53,629 nt of DNA, taken from CAYTAP01 sp964435775. Its GTDB lineage: Bacteria > Planctomycetota > Phycisphaerae > Tepidisphaerales > Tepidisphaeraceae. The stretch covers positions 1 through 53,629 of the forward strand of contig CAYTAP010000007.1 of the NCBI GenBank assembly GCA_964435775.1, in the 5' to 3' direction. Position numbers and translations under genes: made by a program. Numbering within the stretch: the stretch's first letter is position 1; the number at the start of each line of letters is the position of its first letter. Positions 34,099-42,006 of this stretch are shown one piece after another. The notes under the pieces were generated by a model that saw only the letters and a program-made list of their open reading frames with translations, made no database searches and had not been told where the DNA came from.

Positions 34099-34440
34099 AA
34101 AAATGTGGTGGCCGTAAACGAGGCATGGCCGTGTTTCGGTCCGCATGCAGCGCAGTTTTGCGAGCAACGCTACGTCGCACTGGCATTGACCGCTTATCAG
34201 AGCGTCCTTTTGAAGTGGCTCACCGTAGCGGTCGCCACAAGCCATCGCCACATTGCATCCGCCCCCGACTTCCGCCACGCCGCCGGCATCGAACAGGCGC
34301 AGCAAAAAGCGCAGCAGTCAGCGGAAACCGACGATGGCCAACGGGTGACTCCCCTACCCCCCATGAACGACGATACCCCCGAAAACGGGGGTATTGTCCA
34401 TTCTGGTCACTTGTCGCTAAGTGCTGACAGGACAAGCAAA
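34099..34440. other. Gene-free stretch between the defence-like operon and tRNA-Val
   Basis: About 340 bases without a gene I can support. A forward frame (34105-34467) stays open and runs into the tRNA, ending in the familiar false tail W-A-I-R-D-L-N-P that comes from reading a tRNA 3' end. Integrase genes that sit beside tRNAs often give such tails, so this could be decayed integrase or island-end DNA, but no recombinase motif is left. A 9-base hairpin lies at 34373-34394. I found no copy of the tRNA 3' end at the far side of the operon. Confidence 0.4.
34373..34394. terminator. Hairpin, possible terminator between the operon and tRNA-Val
   Basis: Perfect 9-base arms (34373-34381 and 34386-34394) with an AAAA loop on the plus strand. 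No T-run follows on either strand, so it may be a factor-dependent terminator or only a palindrome. Confidence 0.4.
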
Positions 34441-34514
34441 TGGGCGATAAGGGACTTGAACCCCTGACCTTTCGGGTGTGATCCGAACGCTCTAGCCAAC
34501 TGAGCTAATCGCCC
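34441..34514 (-). tRNA. tRNA-Val (anticodon CAC)
   Basis: On the minus strand the sequence folds as a full cloverleaf. It has a 7-base-pair acceptor stem (GGGCGAT with ATCGCCC), a D arm with AGTTGGCTA, and a 5-base-pair anticodon stem TTCGG/CCGAA enclosing loop ATCACAC, so the anticodon CAC reads GUG valine codons. The T arm has loop TTCAAGT. The discriminator is A, and CCA is not encoded. Its 3' end faces the five-gene defence-like operon. Confidence 0.93.
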
Positions 34515-34662
34515 GACAATGCGCGCCGCGCCAACATTGCTTGATCGGCGGGTGGGAATTGTAGCCATCAGTTCAATCAACGCAAGCAGGCCGCGAGATG
34601 GAGAGGCGGGAATTGATTGCAGTGGCGATCTTGTGGGTGGACTCACTGCTCCGTCTGAACAT

Positions 34663-35334
34663 TCAGTTCAAACTCCGCCCGCCCAGGCCGGGGCGGTTGT
34701 AGAGGATCATGATCAGAAGCGATACGCCGCTGAGCATCACGACGGCCAGCGCGGTGGTGTTGCGGAGGTCGCCGGAGACGAAATCGTTGTAGATCAGAAT
34801 CGGCAGGGTACGCCGTCCCGCCAGGTCGCCCAGGACCATCACCGTCGCGCCGAACTCTCCAAGTGCACGCGCGAACGCCAGGAGCATGCCGCTTGCGATG
34901 CCCCGCCTCGCCAGGGGGAGGCTGACATGCCAGAAGATCTGCCAGCCGCTGGCGCCCATCACTCTCGCGACGTCCTCCAGTTCCGGTTCAACATCCGCGA
35001 ATCCCGCCTTGGCGGGCAAAAATAAAAGGGGCAGCGCAACGACTGCGGCGGCGACCACCGCGCCTTGCCAACTGAAGAGCAACGAATGGCCGAGCATTTC
35101 GGTGACGATGCGGCCCAACCAGCTTCGATGACCCAGCGACAGGATCAAGAGATATCCCACAACCGTCGGCGGCAACACCAGCGGAACCAACAGCAATGAT
35201 TCAATGATACTCTTGGCGAAAAACCGCTTGCGGGCGAATACGAATGCCAACGGAATCCCCACCGTCGCCGCCAGCAGTGTGGCAAGCGACGTGACGGCCA
35301 GTGAGAATTGCACGGCCTGCCAGAGTTCCTTCAT
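34663..35334 (-). CDS. modB: Molybdate ABC transporter permease
   Basis: A 223-residue inner-membrane permease with about five hydrophobic segments and the ABC-importer EAA loop. VMGASGWQIFWHVSLPLARRGI is the cytoplasmic coupling motif that contacts the ATPase. LLVPLVLPPTVVGYLLI and RALGEFGATVMVLG are characteristic of ModB rather than of other permeases. It should move molybdate or tungstate across the cytoplasmic membrane. The start at 35334 overlaps the stop of modA by 4 bases. No ModC ATPase gene follows in the window: the next feature is the tRNA, so the ATPase is elsewhere or missing. Confidence 0.92.
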   Translation of the reverse strand: MKELWQAVQFSLAVTSLATLLAATVGIPLAFVFARKRFFAKSIIESLLLVPLVLPPTVVGYLLILSLGHRSWLGRIVTEMLGHSLLFSWQGAVVAAAVVALPLLFLPAKAGFADVEPELEDVARVMGASGWQIFWHVSLPLARRGIASGMLLAFARALGEFGATVMVLGDLAGRRTLPILIYNDFVSGDLRNTTALAVVMLSGVSLLIMILYNRPGLGGRSLN

Positions 35335-36158
35335 CGATTCGGTTTTTCCGTCGGTTCCGAAGGCGCGGTTGTGGGAGGATTGGCCGCGACAAAGCCCTGT
35401 TTTTCCAAAATTTTCTCGGCGACCGGTGTCAGCAGGAATTGTGCGAACCGCGCCGCGCCGTGCGGATGTTTGGCATTTTGAATGACCACGGCCGGATAGA
35501 CGATCGCGTCGTGCCACGTCGTCGCCGCTGTGGCCACCACTTTTACTTTTTTCCCGGCGTGAACGGCATCGCTCTGATAGACAATGCCCGCATCCACCTC
35601 GCCGCGCTCGACATACGCCAGCACCTGCCGCACGTTAGCACCATACACCAACCGTTGTTTCAGCGATTGTGTCAAACCAAGATGATCCAGCACTTCCTGC
35701 GCATACATGCCGGCCGGCACCGTGCGCGGCTGCCCCATGGCCAAATGCTTGATCGCCGTGTCGGCGAGGTCGGCAAACGTCCTGGGGGGATGGACGGCAT
35801 CGGTGGGGACGATCAGCACCAGTCGATTGCGCGCCACGACGCATCGCGTGGTCGCATCCGCAAGGTTTGCCTTGATCAGTTGATCCACCTGCGCGTTGGC
35901 CGCCGATATGAACAGGTCAACGGGCGCGCCATGTTCGATCTGGGCCGCAAGTTTCCCGGAAGCGCCCAGGTTGAGCCTGACCTGCTCACCGGTTTGCTTT
36001 TCATAAAGGGGGATGATTTCTTCCAGGGCATCCTTGAGGCTGATGGCGGCTGAAACGGTGATGGGTCCTTCCGCTTCAGCAGCAGCCGCCGGCTTCATGG
36101 CGGCGACCGCGAAGGTGATGCAGATATAAATACCAACCAACCATCGAGTTACAGTCAT
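35331..36158 (-). CDS. modA: Molybdate ABC transporter periplasmic binding protein
   Basis: A 275-residue solute-binding protein. The signal peptide (residues 1-26) ends Ala-Ala-Ala-Ala-Glu. Family marks are VSAAISLKDALEEI (Ser oxyanion ligand), LGASGKLAAQIEHGAPVDLFISA, and VYGANVRQVLAYVERGEVDAGIVYQSDA. These match ModA, which captures molybdate in the periplasm. The C-terminal 20 residues are Pro/Thr-rich. AAGGAA about seven bases before the ATG at 36158 sets the start; the frame is open to 36377. It is the first gene of modAB. Confidence 0.93.
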   Translation of the reverse strand: MTVTRWLVGIYICITFAVAAMKPAAAAEAEGPITVSAAISLKDALEEIIPLYEKQTGEQVRLNLGASGKLAAQIEHGAPVDLFISAANAQVDQLIKANLADATTRCVVARNRLVLIVPTDAVHPPRTFADLADTAIKHLAMGQPRTVPAGMYAQEVLDHLGLTQSLKQRLVYGANVRQVLAYVERGEVDAGIVYQSDAVHAGKKVKVVATAATTWHDAIVYPAVVIQNAKHPHGAARFAQFLLTPVAEKILEKQGFVAANPPTTAPSEPTEKPNR

Positions 36159-36559
36159 ATCGGTGTTCCTTGCGGTGTGAAACATTTCCATGAACCGTTC
36201 GTACTTTACCGTCGCGGCGGTCGGGGTTCCAAGCCACCGTTGGAAGTGATCCAAATTAAAATGTGAGATTTCCCTTTTTTTTATGATTTTTGCACGGTAG
36301 GCTAAATGACATATGGTGGCGGGTGCGTGGGAAATATGGGATGCGTGATCCCAGGTTGTCCTGCGGTTGATTGGCATCAGGAAAGTGTCCGTGTCGCAAT
36401 CCCTCTCGTGTCTTCATCGCACATCTCCCGCGTCGGTTGATTTCCAACCTCTTTCAAACTGGCCCCGAAAGAACCGCGTGATGGCGGCATGATCCGTAGG
36501 ACTCATGCCCGAGTCACGATCTCAAAGTGGGCTGAACGTACCCATGCCGAGGAGCATTT
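36159..36559. other. Gene-free stretch of about 400 bases between modA and the RRM gene
   Basis: Divergent intergenic region holding the promoters of modAB (minus) and the RNA-binding protein (plus). A marked A/T-rich block, including a run of eight T near 36275-36282, lies in the middle. I could not find a convincing ModE-type palindrome, a Moco riboswitch or a well-spaced promoter. A long untranslated leader before the RRM gene is possible. Confidence 0.4.
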
Positions 36560-36916
36560 ATGGGTAAGAAGTTGTATGTCGGTAACCTCAGTTACCAGGT
36601 GGATAGTTCGGAACTCGAGCAGTTGTTTTCGCAGCATGGCACGGTTGAATCCGCGCAGATCATCAACGATCGCGAAACCGGCCGAAGCAAGGGTTTTGGA
36701 TTCGTGGAAATGTCCAGCGACAGCGAGGCCCAGGCGGCCATCGCGGCGCTCAACGGGCAGGAACACGGCGGTCGGGCGCTGACGGTCAACGAAGCCAAGC
36801 CGCGCGAAGAGCGCAGTGGTGGCGGCGGCGGTCGTGGCGGCTACGGTGGCGGCGGCGGTGGTCGCGGCGGCTACGGTGGCGGCGGCGGCGGTCGCGGCGG
36901 GCGGGATCGGTACTAA
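36560..36916 (+). CDS. Glycine-rich RNA-binding protein (RRM)
   Basis: A 118-residue protein. Residues 1-80 form one RNA recognition motif with RNP2 LYVGNL near the N-terminus and RNP1 KGFGFVEM. Residues 85-118 are a tail of GGGGGRGGYGG repeats. Bacterial proteins of this kind, best known in cyanobacteria and planctomycetes, bind single-stranded RNA and are often induced by cold. AGGAG lies about seven bases before the ATG. A strong terminator follows at 37029-37056, so it is probably a single-gene unit. Confidence 0.92.
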   Translation: MGKKLYVGNLSYQVDSSELEQLFSQHGTVESAQIINDRETGRSKGFGFVEMSSDSEAQAAIAALNGQEHGGRALTVNEAKPREERSGGGGGRGGYGGGGGGRGGYGGGGGGRGGRDRY

Positions 36917-37028
36917 ACCGCTCCTCGTTCCGTTTCCATATGCCGTTACGGGTGGAATCGATTGTGACATGCGCACAGCGCGCGTGGGCACATGAGGGTT
37001 TTTCCACGCACCATCAAACGATTCCCCA

Positions 37029-37056
37029 GCCCCGGATCCATGATCCGGGGCTTTTA
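37029..37056 (+). terminator. Rho-independent terminator after the RRM gene
   Basis: A 10-base-pair GC-rich stem (37029-37038 with 37042-37051) closed by a three-base loop and followed by TTTTA. It lies about 110 bases after the RRM stop codon and just before the next gene. Confidence 0.88.
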
Positions 37057-37106
37057 TTGTTGGCTTGTTTCTCGCTGCGTCTTTTCCTCTCTATATGTTG
37101 GGCTTT

Positions 37107-38120
37107 ATGTTCCGTATTGGACTCACTGATCATCTTGAAGGCCCGTTGGATCGCCCGTCGAGCGAGGTGTACAACGAGGTATCTCAACTGGTGCAATTGG
37201 CTGATGAGTTGGGCGTGCGATACGCGTGGTTCGCCGAGCATCATGGTCATGTTCATCACGGCCATCTTCCCGAGCCGCTCCTCATGGCGCTTCATCTGGC
37301 GGGTAAAACGCATCGCATCCAGTTGGGGTCCGCCGTGGTCTGCCTGAACATGCACAATGCGATGGAGGTGGCCGAGCGGATCGCCGTGATGGACACGCTC
37401 ACCCATCAGCGCCTCGCGCCCGGTTTCGGCAGCGGAAGCACGCCGGAGGAAACGGCGCTCCTGGGTGTTGACGGATGGGATGAATCCGAACGGCATCCCC
37501 GATTCGCCGGAGCGATTCAGACGATGCTTGCCGCGTGGAGCGGGAAGGGTACTTCTCAAGCGGCGGACGGGCGGGATGGCGGCGATCCCTCTGTATCGCG
37601 CGTCCGCATCCTGCCTCGCGCCGATCCATCATTGATCGAACGGTGCTGGGTGGCGGTGAACAGCGATGGATCGGCCGAAGTGGCGGGGCGATTCAATCTG
37701 AACGTCTTGTTCTCGCACCTTCGCACCCCCCAACAGTATCGGGACTATTGCCAGACGTATCGGCAGGCGGGCGGACGTGGGCTGATCGCGGCGAATCGGC
37801 CGATCTTCGTGGCGGCGGATGACGCGACCGCTTTCAGGCTCATTGAGCCGGCGCTTCGCACTTTGTGGCGTCGATTCCAAAGGGAAGGGAAAATATCGGC
37901 ATCCCTTGCCGAGCCGACGAGTGTTGAAGAATTGTGCGCCCATCCGATCAATTTCATTGTGGGAGGCCCGGAATCGGTCGCCCGTCAATTACGGGAATTG
38001 CATGACCAGGTTCCCTTCGATGTCGCCAACCTCGAGTTTCGCTGGGCCGATCTTCCCCATGAGCTTGTTCTCGACAGCCTCAGGCGATTGATGAGCGACG
38101 TGGTTCCGCTTCTGCGCTGA
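37107..38120 (+). CDS. LLM-class flavin-dependent oxidoreductase (luciferase-like)
   Basis: A 337-residue bacterial-luciferase-like TIM barrel. It opens FRIGLTDHLEGP, has YAWFAEHHGH, LGSAVVCLNMHNAMEVAERIAVMD, LAPGFGSG and the late FIVGGPESVARQLREL block, the usual order in this F420/FMN-dependent family. It should use reduced flavin (or F420) for an oxidation; the substrate is unknown. The start is uncertain between ATG 37107 and ATG 37095, neither with a clear ribosome binding site. The RRM terminator ends only about 50 bases upstream, so the promoter must overlap it. The following region carries repeat A. Confidence 0.85.
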   Translation: MFRIGLTDHLEGPLDRPSSEVYNEVSQLVQLADELGVRYAWFAEHHGHVHHGHLPEPLLMALHLAGKTHRIQLGSAVVCLNMHNAMEVAERIAVMDTLTHQRLAPGFGSGSTPEETALLGVDGWDESERHPRFAGAIQTMLAAWSGKGTSQAADGRDGGDPSVSRVRILPRADPSLIERCWVAVNSDGSAEVAGRFNLNVLFSHLRTPQQYRDYCQTYRQAGGRGLIAANRPIFVAADDATAFRLIEPALRTLWRRFQREGKISASLAEPTSVEELCAHPINFIVGGPESVARQLRELHDQVPFDVANLEFRWADLPHELVLDSLRRLMSDVVPLLR

Positions 38121-38438
38121 CGCGATGCGAGCCGCTTTTCGTGTGGAACGGGAGATCAAGCCGCGATAGATGCAATTTGATGGGCTACTTCAATTCTCTG
38201 CCGTAGGGGCGGCTTCAGCCGCCGTCGTAATCTAAAACGGCGGCTGAAGCCGCCCCTACGGAAGAGACATTCGAGAATTGAAAGACCCTTGTGCATTTTG
38301 AGGGTGAATGCGACTTCCGGGGTCTGTATGGTATAGAATAACTCGCAGGCGCCATGCGTTATGAATAATGAGCAATGGCCCGTATTATGGCGGCGCACGG
38401 GCCAATGGTTCGGCCACAACGAACTGAGGAAGTGACTT
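38121..38438. other. Gene-free stretch of about 320 bases upstream of tatA
   Basis: It contains repeat family A copy 2 (38201-38289). A TATAGAAT near 38332-38339 could be a -10 for tatA, without a good -35 partner. No coding region is supported. Confidence 0.5.
38201..38289. repeat. Dispersed palindromic repeat, family A, copy 2
   Basis: Perfect 25-base inverted arms (38201-38225 and 38237-38261) with an 11-base loop, followed by the 21-base flank at 38269-38289 that is also found at 99-119. Identity extends over the right arm, most of the loop and the flank, so the whole unit, not just the palindrome, is repeated. Confidence 0.9.
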
Positions 38439-38825
38439 ATGACAGCTTTACCAGTGACAACTCTTCTGGCAATTGGAATGCCCGGGCCGATGGAGTGGAT
38501 CATCATCGCCGCTCTGGGTTTGCTCATTTTCGGCAAGCGCCTTCCTGAAGTGGGGCGAAGCCTTGGCAAGGGGATCGTGGAGTTCAAGAAAGGTTTGAGC
38601 AGCATCGGCGATGACATTGAGCAGGTGGATTCCTCCTCCACCTCCGCCAATCGCGGGGCGTTGCCGGACCAGGCCCACGCGTCGCTGCCCCAAGCCAAGC
38701 AACCGCGGTTTGATCCCCACACCGGCAAGCCGTTGCAGCCACAATTTGATCCGTACACCGGCAAGCCGTTGGCGCAGTCATCACCGGTGGAATCGTCGGC
38801 CGGCTCCTCCGATCATTCGGGATGA
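38439..38825 (+). CDS. tatA: Sec-independent protein translocase TatA, with C-terminal repeat tail
   Basis: A 128-residue TatA/E. One transmembrane helix (about residues 19-33, EWIIIAALGLLIFG) is followed by the conserved amphipathic helix KRLPEVGRSLGKGIVEFKKGL. TatA forms the pore of the twin-arginine pathway, which exports folded proteins. The remaining 70 residues are unusual: Ser/Gln/Pro-rich and containing the nonapeptide FDPHTGKPL and again FDPYTGKPL about 12 residues later. The ribosome binding site GAGGAAG precedes the ATG. A possible later start at the second Met (residue 14) would remove only the N-terminal segment. TatC and TatB are not in the window. Confidence 0.92.
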   Translation: MTALPVTTLLAIGMPGPMEWIIIAALGLLIFGKRLPEVGRSLGKGIVEFKKGLSSIGDDIEQVDSSSTSANRGALPDQAHASLPQAKQPRFDPHTGKPLQPQFDPYTGKPLAQSSPVESSAGSSDHSG

Positions 38826-38855
38826 TCGGCCAAACAATGTCGGTGGACATGAGCG

Positions 38856-39656
38856 ATGAGACGACGAGCAGCCATCTTCACGAGCATTCTTGGCATGGTG
38901 ATCGCCTGCCCGGTGGTCGTGGCGGGGGCATCATCTGATTCGGCCGGACCGACGACCGCGCCGGCAACCAACCCAAGCGACATTACAGCGTCCGATACTC
39001 CATCGCGAACGCCCCGGCGAACACGTCACGGCGTCGAATCGCACGCGAACCTCGTGGATGTGCGGCTGGCGGACGTGATCGACCTGTTGCGCGACGCAAC
39101 GGGCGCCAACATCAACGTCGCCTGGCGCGCCCTGGAATCGGCGGGCGTCACCAGGGACACGACGATTACGATCAACCTTCGCGGGTTGACGATGCGCAAG
39201 GCGCTCAATTTGATCCTGCGCAACGCCACCGGCGACAAGAAGCTCGCGTGGTATGTCGATCAAAACGTCATCGAAATCACCACGCAGGAATTGGCCGACG
39301 CAAAGATGGTCACGCGGGTTTATCCGGTGGAGGATCTGATCATGGAGATCCCCAACTTCACCGCGCCCGATTTCGATCTCTCCAACGCAAGCAACCAGTC
39401 CGCGAGCAGTGGATCGGGCAATTCCAACTCCGGCGGCGGAAATAACGCCGGGCTCTTCGCGTCCAATTCCAACTCCCCGGCCAAGGATCAAGTGGCCAAC
39501 AAAAAGGATCGCGCCGACCAGCTCATCCAACTCATCATGGACTCCATCCGTCCGGAGATATGGCAACCCAACGGCGGGAAAGCCTCCATCCGCTTCTTCA
39601 ACGGCAACCTGATCATCACCGCCCCCCGATCCGTGCAGGCAGCCATCGGCGGATAG
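38856..39656 (+). CDS. Exported protein resembling a secretin/STN N-terminal domain
   Basis: A 266-residue protein with a signal peptide (residues 1-24) and a Thr/Ser/Pro-rich linker. A domain at about 65-145 follows (VDVRLADVIDLLRDATGANINVAWRALESAGV and later LTMRKALNLILRNATGDKKLAWYVDQNVIEIT). This is the secretin/TonB short N-terminal or PilQ N1-like fold, which binds partners in type II/IV secretion or pilus machines. The second half contains a Ser/Asn/Gly-rich linker and a second small alpha/beta domain ending NLIITAPRSVQAAIGG, like another N-domain. There is no secretin barrel, so it is a stand-alone N-domain protein, common in planctomycetes. It starts 30 bases after tatA. Confidence 0.7.
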   Translation: MRRRAAIFTSILGMVIACPVVVAGASSDSAGPTTAPATNPSDITASDTPSRTPRRTRHGVESHANLVDVRLADVIDLLRDATGANINVAWRALESAGVTRDTTITINLRGLTMRKALNLILRNATGDKKLAWYVDQNVIEITTQELADAKMVTRVYPVEDLIMEIPNFTAPDFDLSNASNQSASSGSGNSNSGGGNNAGLFASNSNSPAKDQVANKKDRADQLIQLIMDSIRPEIWQPNGGKASIRFFNGNLIITAPRSVQAAIGG

Positions 39657-39761
39657 AGTAATTGATGACAATTCCCCTCGCCCTGGTTGCTGTAATCAAT
39701 TGATCTAAATGACCTTACACTGATTTCACTGAACTGCGATTGGGTCCATGCCGCACAATCG

Positions 39762-39773
39762 AATTGTACAATT
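39762..39773. promoter_or_regulatory. 12-base palindrome, candidate operator upstream of the GntR/LacI-like regulator
   Basis: AATTGTACAATT is a perfect palindrome lying ten bases upstream of the -35 box at 39784. Its place makes it a candidate for self-regulation by the regulator encoded downstream. There is no second copy close by. Confidence 0.4.
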
Positions 39774-39783
39774 GGTTTTTTTC

Positions 39784-39811
39784 TTGACAACTTGTTCCAT
39801 CGGCGTACATT
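39784..39811 (+). promoter_or_regulatory. Sigma-70-type promoter of the regulator/PEP-CTERM locus
   Basis: A consensus -35 TTGACA at 39784-39789 is followed after 16 bases by TACATT at 39806-39811. The predicted start point is about 65 bases before the regulator ATG at 39886. Confidence 0.6.
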
Positions 39812-39885
39812 TCGTGGTGCTGGCAGGGCATGTCGGGCTGTGAATCCCTTCGTGCGGCATTTCAACCGGCTGGCAAGAAATACAC

Positions 39886-41109
39886 ATGGGACCTGAGGCC
39901 GAAATCCTCGATGAACTTCCCCGTTCCCGCGCCCTGCGCGGGTTGCGGGAGTTGCTCCGTGGTGATCGGTACGTTCAGGGAGAGTGGCTTCCGACGGAGG
40001 CCGCGTTGTGCGAGCGGCTGCGTGTCTCGCGGGGGACGCTTCGCGCGGCGATGAAGCGATTGGAGGGGGATGGGTTGCTCGAAGCGCAGGCCGGGCGCGG
40101 GCGTCGCGTGGTCCGGGCAACGGCAACGCGCTCCTCCATGCTCGCGCAGGGCATCGCCATCGTGACCCACGCCACCCAGGGGCACCCGCTCGGCGGGACG
40201 GATCACGCCATCCAAGGCAGCGCGCTGGCGGCGATTGACGAGGCGGGCCTGCACGCGGTGATGCTCCATCCGGATCGGTTGATGCAATCGGGGATTGATG
40301 CGCTGGTGGCCGAGCGCCCGCGCGGCATGCTGCTCATGCGCCGGATCGTCGAAACGAAGTTGGGCCAGGAGACGCTTTCCAAGTTCAAGGCCGCGCGAAT
40401 TCCGACGGTTTTATATGGCGAGTCGCCGGATTGGCCGGAGTTTGATTCGGTGGTGTCGGATCATGAAGCCGGTTCATATGCGATGACGCGCTGGCTGATC
40501 GGACAAGGGCGACGGCGCATCCTGCGATTCTGGCAACTCAAGGCGGGAACCGCGCCCCATGCCCAGGTGGAGTGGCTCAAAGAGCGAGATGCCGGCCACG
40601 AGCGCGCCATGCGCGAGGCCGGACTTGAGCCGCTTGCGGCCAAGGCGTGCTTCACGATATCCGAGGAGGAGGCCACCGCCAGCGACTTCAATTTGCGCGT
40701 GGACCTGGCGACGGGTCAGCTTGTGGGGCATTTGTCGGGCGCGGATGCCGTCGATGCGATCATGGTCATTTCGGATGGCATGTTGCGTCCGGTGGCCGCC
40801 GCGTGCGGACGGTTGGGTAAAGTTCCAAATCGAGACGTGTTGCTTGTGGGGTATGACAATTTTTGGCCGCACGATCCGGCGCGGCAGTGGGAATCGACCA
40901 TCCCGGCGGCCACGGTGGACAAGCGCAACGACGCCATCGGCCGGGCGCTGATTGAATTGCTCTTGGCGCGGATCGACGGGCGACTGGATACGGTGCCGCA
41001 ACATCAGCGTATCGCGCCGGAGTTGGTGGTGACCGATGCGACGCCGCATCACGGCGCGCCAAGCTCGGTGGGGAGGAATGTCGGCGAGTTTGAAACATTG
41101 GAGAGGTGA
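39886..41109 (+). CDS. GntR-headed, LacI-like sugar-responsive transcriptional regulator
   Basis: A 407-residue regulator. Residues 10-85 are a GntR winged helix (LPTEAALCERLRVSRGTLRAAMKRLEGDGLLEAQAGRGRRV), and residues 95-395 a LacI/periplasmic-binding-protein-like ligand domain ending with the SxxxxxxVDKRNDAIGRALIELLLARI dimerisation region. GntR-headed LacI-type regulators respond to sugars and are common in Phycisphaerae and Verrucomicrobia. It is followed after two bases by a PEP-CTERM gene, so it may control itself and the exported proteins. The promoter and a palindromic candidate operator lie upstream. Confidence 0.9.
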   Translation: MGPEAEILDELPRSRALRGLRELLRGDRYVQGEWLPTEAALCERLRVSRGTLRAAMKRLEGDGLLEAQAGRGRRVVRATATRSSMLAQGIAIVTHATQGHPLGGTDHAIQGSALAAIDEAGLHAVMLHPDRLMQSGIDALVAERPRGMLLMRRIVETKLGQETLSKFKAARIPTVLYGESPDWPEFDSVVSDHEAGSYAMTRWLIGQGRRRILRFWQLKAGTAPHAQVEWLKERDAGHERAMREAGLEPLAAKACFTISEEEATASDFNLRVDLATGQLVGHLSGADAVDAIMVISDGMLRPVAAACGRLGKVPNRDVLLVGYDNFWPHDPARQWESTIPAATVDKRNDAIGRALIELLLARIDGRLDTVPQHQRIAPELVVTDATPHHGAPSSVGRNVGEFETLER

Positions 41110-41111
41110 CG

Positions 41112-41972
41112 ATGACGAACCAGGTAAAACAGATCCTGGCGGCGACGGTTGCGGTGATGGCGATCGGGGCGGCGGCACGCGGCAGTGTCATTGCCACGGA
41201 CAATTTTGAGGATGCCGCCGTTACGAGCGACTTGACAAGCGGCGCCGGTACGGGCGCCGGCTGGAATGGTGCGTGGAGCCAGATCCAATCCACCATCACC
41301 CTGGTCAGCCGAAGCATGACCTACGACGGCGGCTCTGTTCATGTGGATGGAGGCAACAAGGCGCTGCGCATATCGCCGTCTGCTAACGATATCAATGCGT
41401 ACCTAGCCTTATCCCGGCCAATTGCCAGCCAGACGGGGACGGTTTACCTCAGTTTTTTGTTGCAGGCGCCATCGCACGCCAGTGATAATTTCTTCCAGGT
41501 TGGTCTCCAGAGCGATGTAAGCACTCCGCACGTCAGTGCATATATTCAGAAGAACTCTTCCGCGCAACAGGTATTCGTTGCCGGCGCCAATATCTGGCCC
41601 AATAGCATCAACAGCGTGAGTAGCGTTGTGCTTGACCAAACGGAGACCTATTTCGTCGTTCTCAAGGCGAGCAAAAGCGGAAACCCGGCGAGCAATTACG
41701 ACCAAGTATCGCTTTACGTCAATCCGACTTCGGACGTGGAACTTTCGCAGACGCCCGTGGCGGAGGTGACTGGTGACAGCGGCATTTCCAGTTTGTCGAA
41801 TTTGATGGTTCGCTACGCGCGCATCCAGAATCCGCCAAACTATTACTACATGGATAATTTTACAGTAGGCTCCGACTTTGCTTCGGTCGTGCCCACACCT
41901 GAACCCGGCAGTGCGTTGTTGCTGGGCCTTGGTGGTTTGATGATGTTGAAGCGGCGGCGTCGAGTGGTGTAA
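41112..41972 (+). CDS. PEP-CTERM exported protein (lectin-like fold)
   Basis: A 286-residue protein. The signal peptide (about residues 1-24) is followed by a beta-sandwich-like body with the DNFEDAAV / AGTGAGWNGAW opening common to planctomycete concanavalin/LamG-like exported proteins. The C-terminus is a PEP-CTERM sorting signal: PTPEPGSALLLGLGGLMMLKRRRRVV. The PEP-CTERM tail is cut by an exosortase, and the protein is then retained or released at the surface. The stop of the regulator overlaps the leader of this gene, whose RBS GAGAGGTGA sits four bases before the ATG, so it is co-transcribed. The function is unknown; it may be glycan binding. Confidence 0.82.
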   Translation: MTNQVKQILAATVAVMAIGAAARGSVIATDNFEDAAVTSDLTSGAGTGAGWNGAWSQIQSTITLVSRSMTYDGGSVHVDGGNKALRISPSANDINAYLALSRPIASQTGTVYLSFLLQAPSHASDNFFQVGLQSDVSTPHVSAYIQKNSSAQQVFVAGANIWPNSINSVSSVVLDQTETYFVVLKASKSGNPASNYDQVSLYVNPTSDVELSQTPVAEVTGDSGISSLSNLMVRYARIQNPPNYYYMDNFTVGSDFASVVPTPEPGSALLLGLGGLMMLKRRRRVV

Positions 41973-42006
41973 CTGGATCGAGAGTTTTGGAAAAGGAGAA
42001 ATGGTC

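Noticed and set aside
34105..34467. A 120-codon open frame ending in W-A-I-R-D-L-N-P next to tRNA-Val, as a possible integrase
   Set aside because: The tail is simply translated tRNA, and no Arg-His-Arg-Tyr recombinase residues are visible. Kept only as a note on the intergenic region.
36159..36559. Molybdenum cofactor riboswitch or ModE operator upstream of modA
   Set aside because: No element matching either could be recognised by eye in this AT-rich stretch.
39657..39720. Short palindrome TCAATTGA as a second operator for the regulator
   Set aside because: Eight bases is too short and common in AT-rich DNA, and it does not match the 12-base palindrome at 39762.
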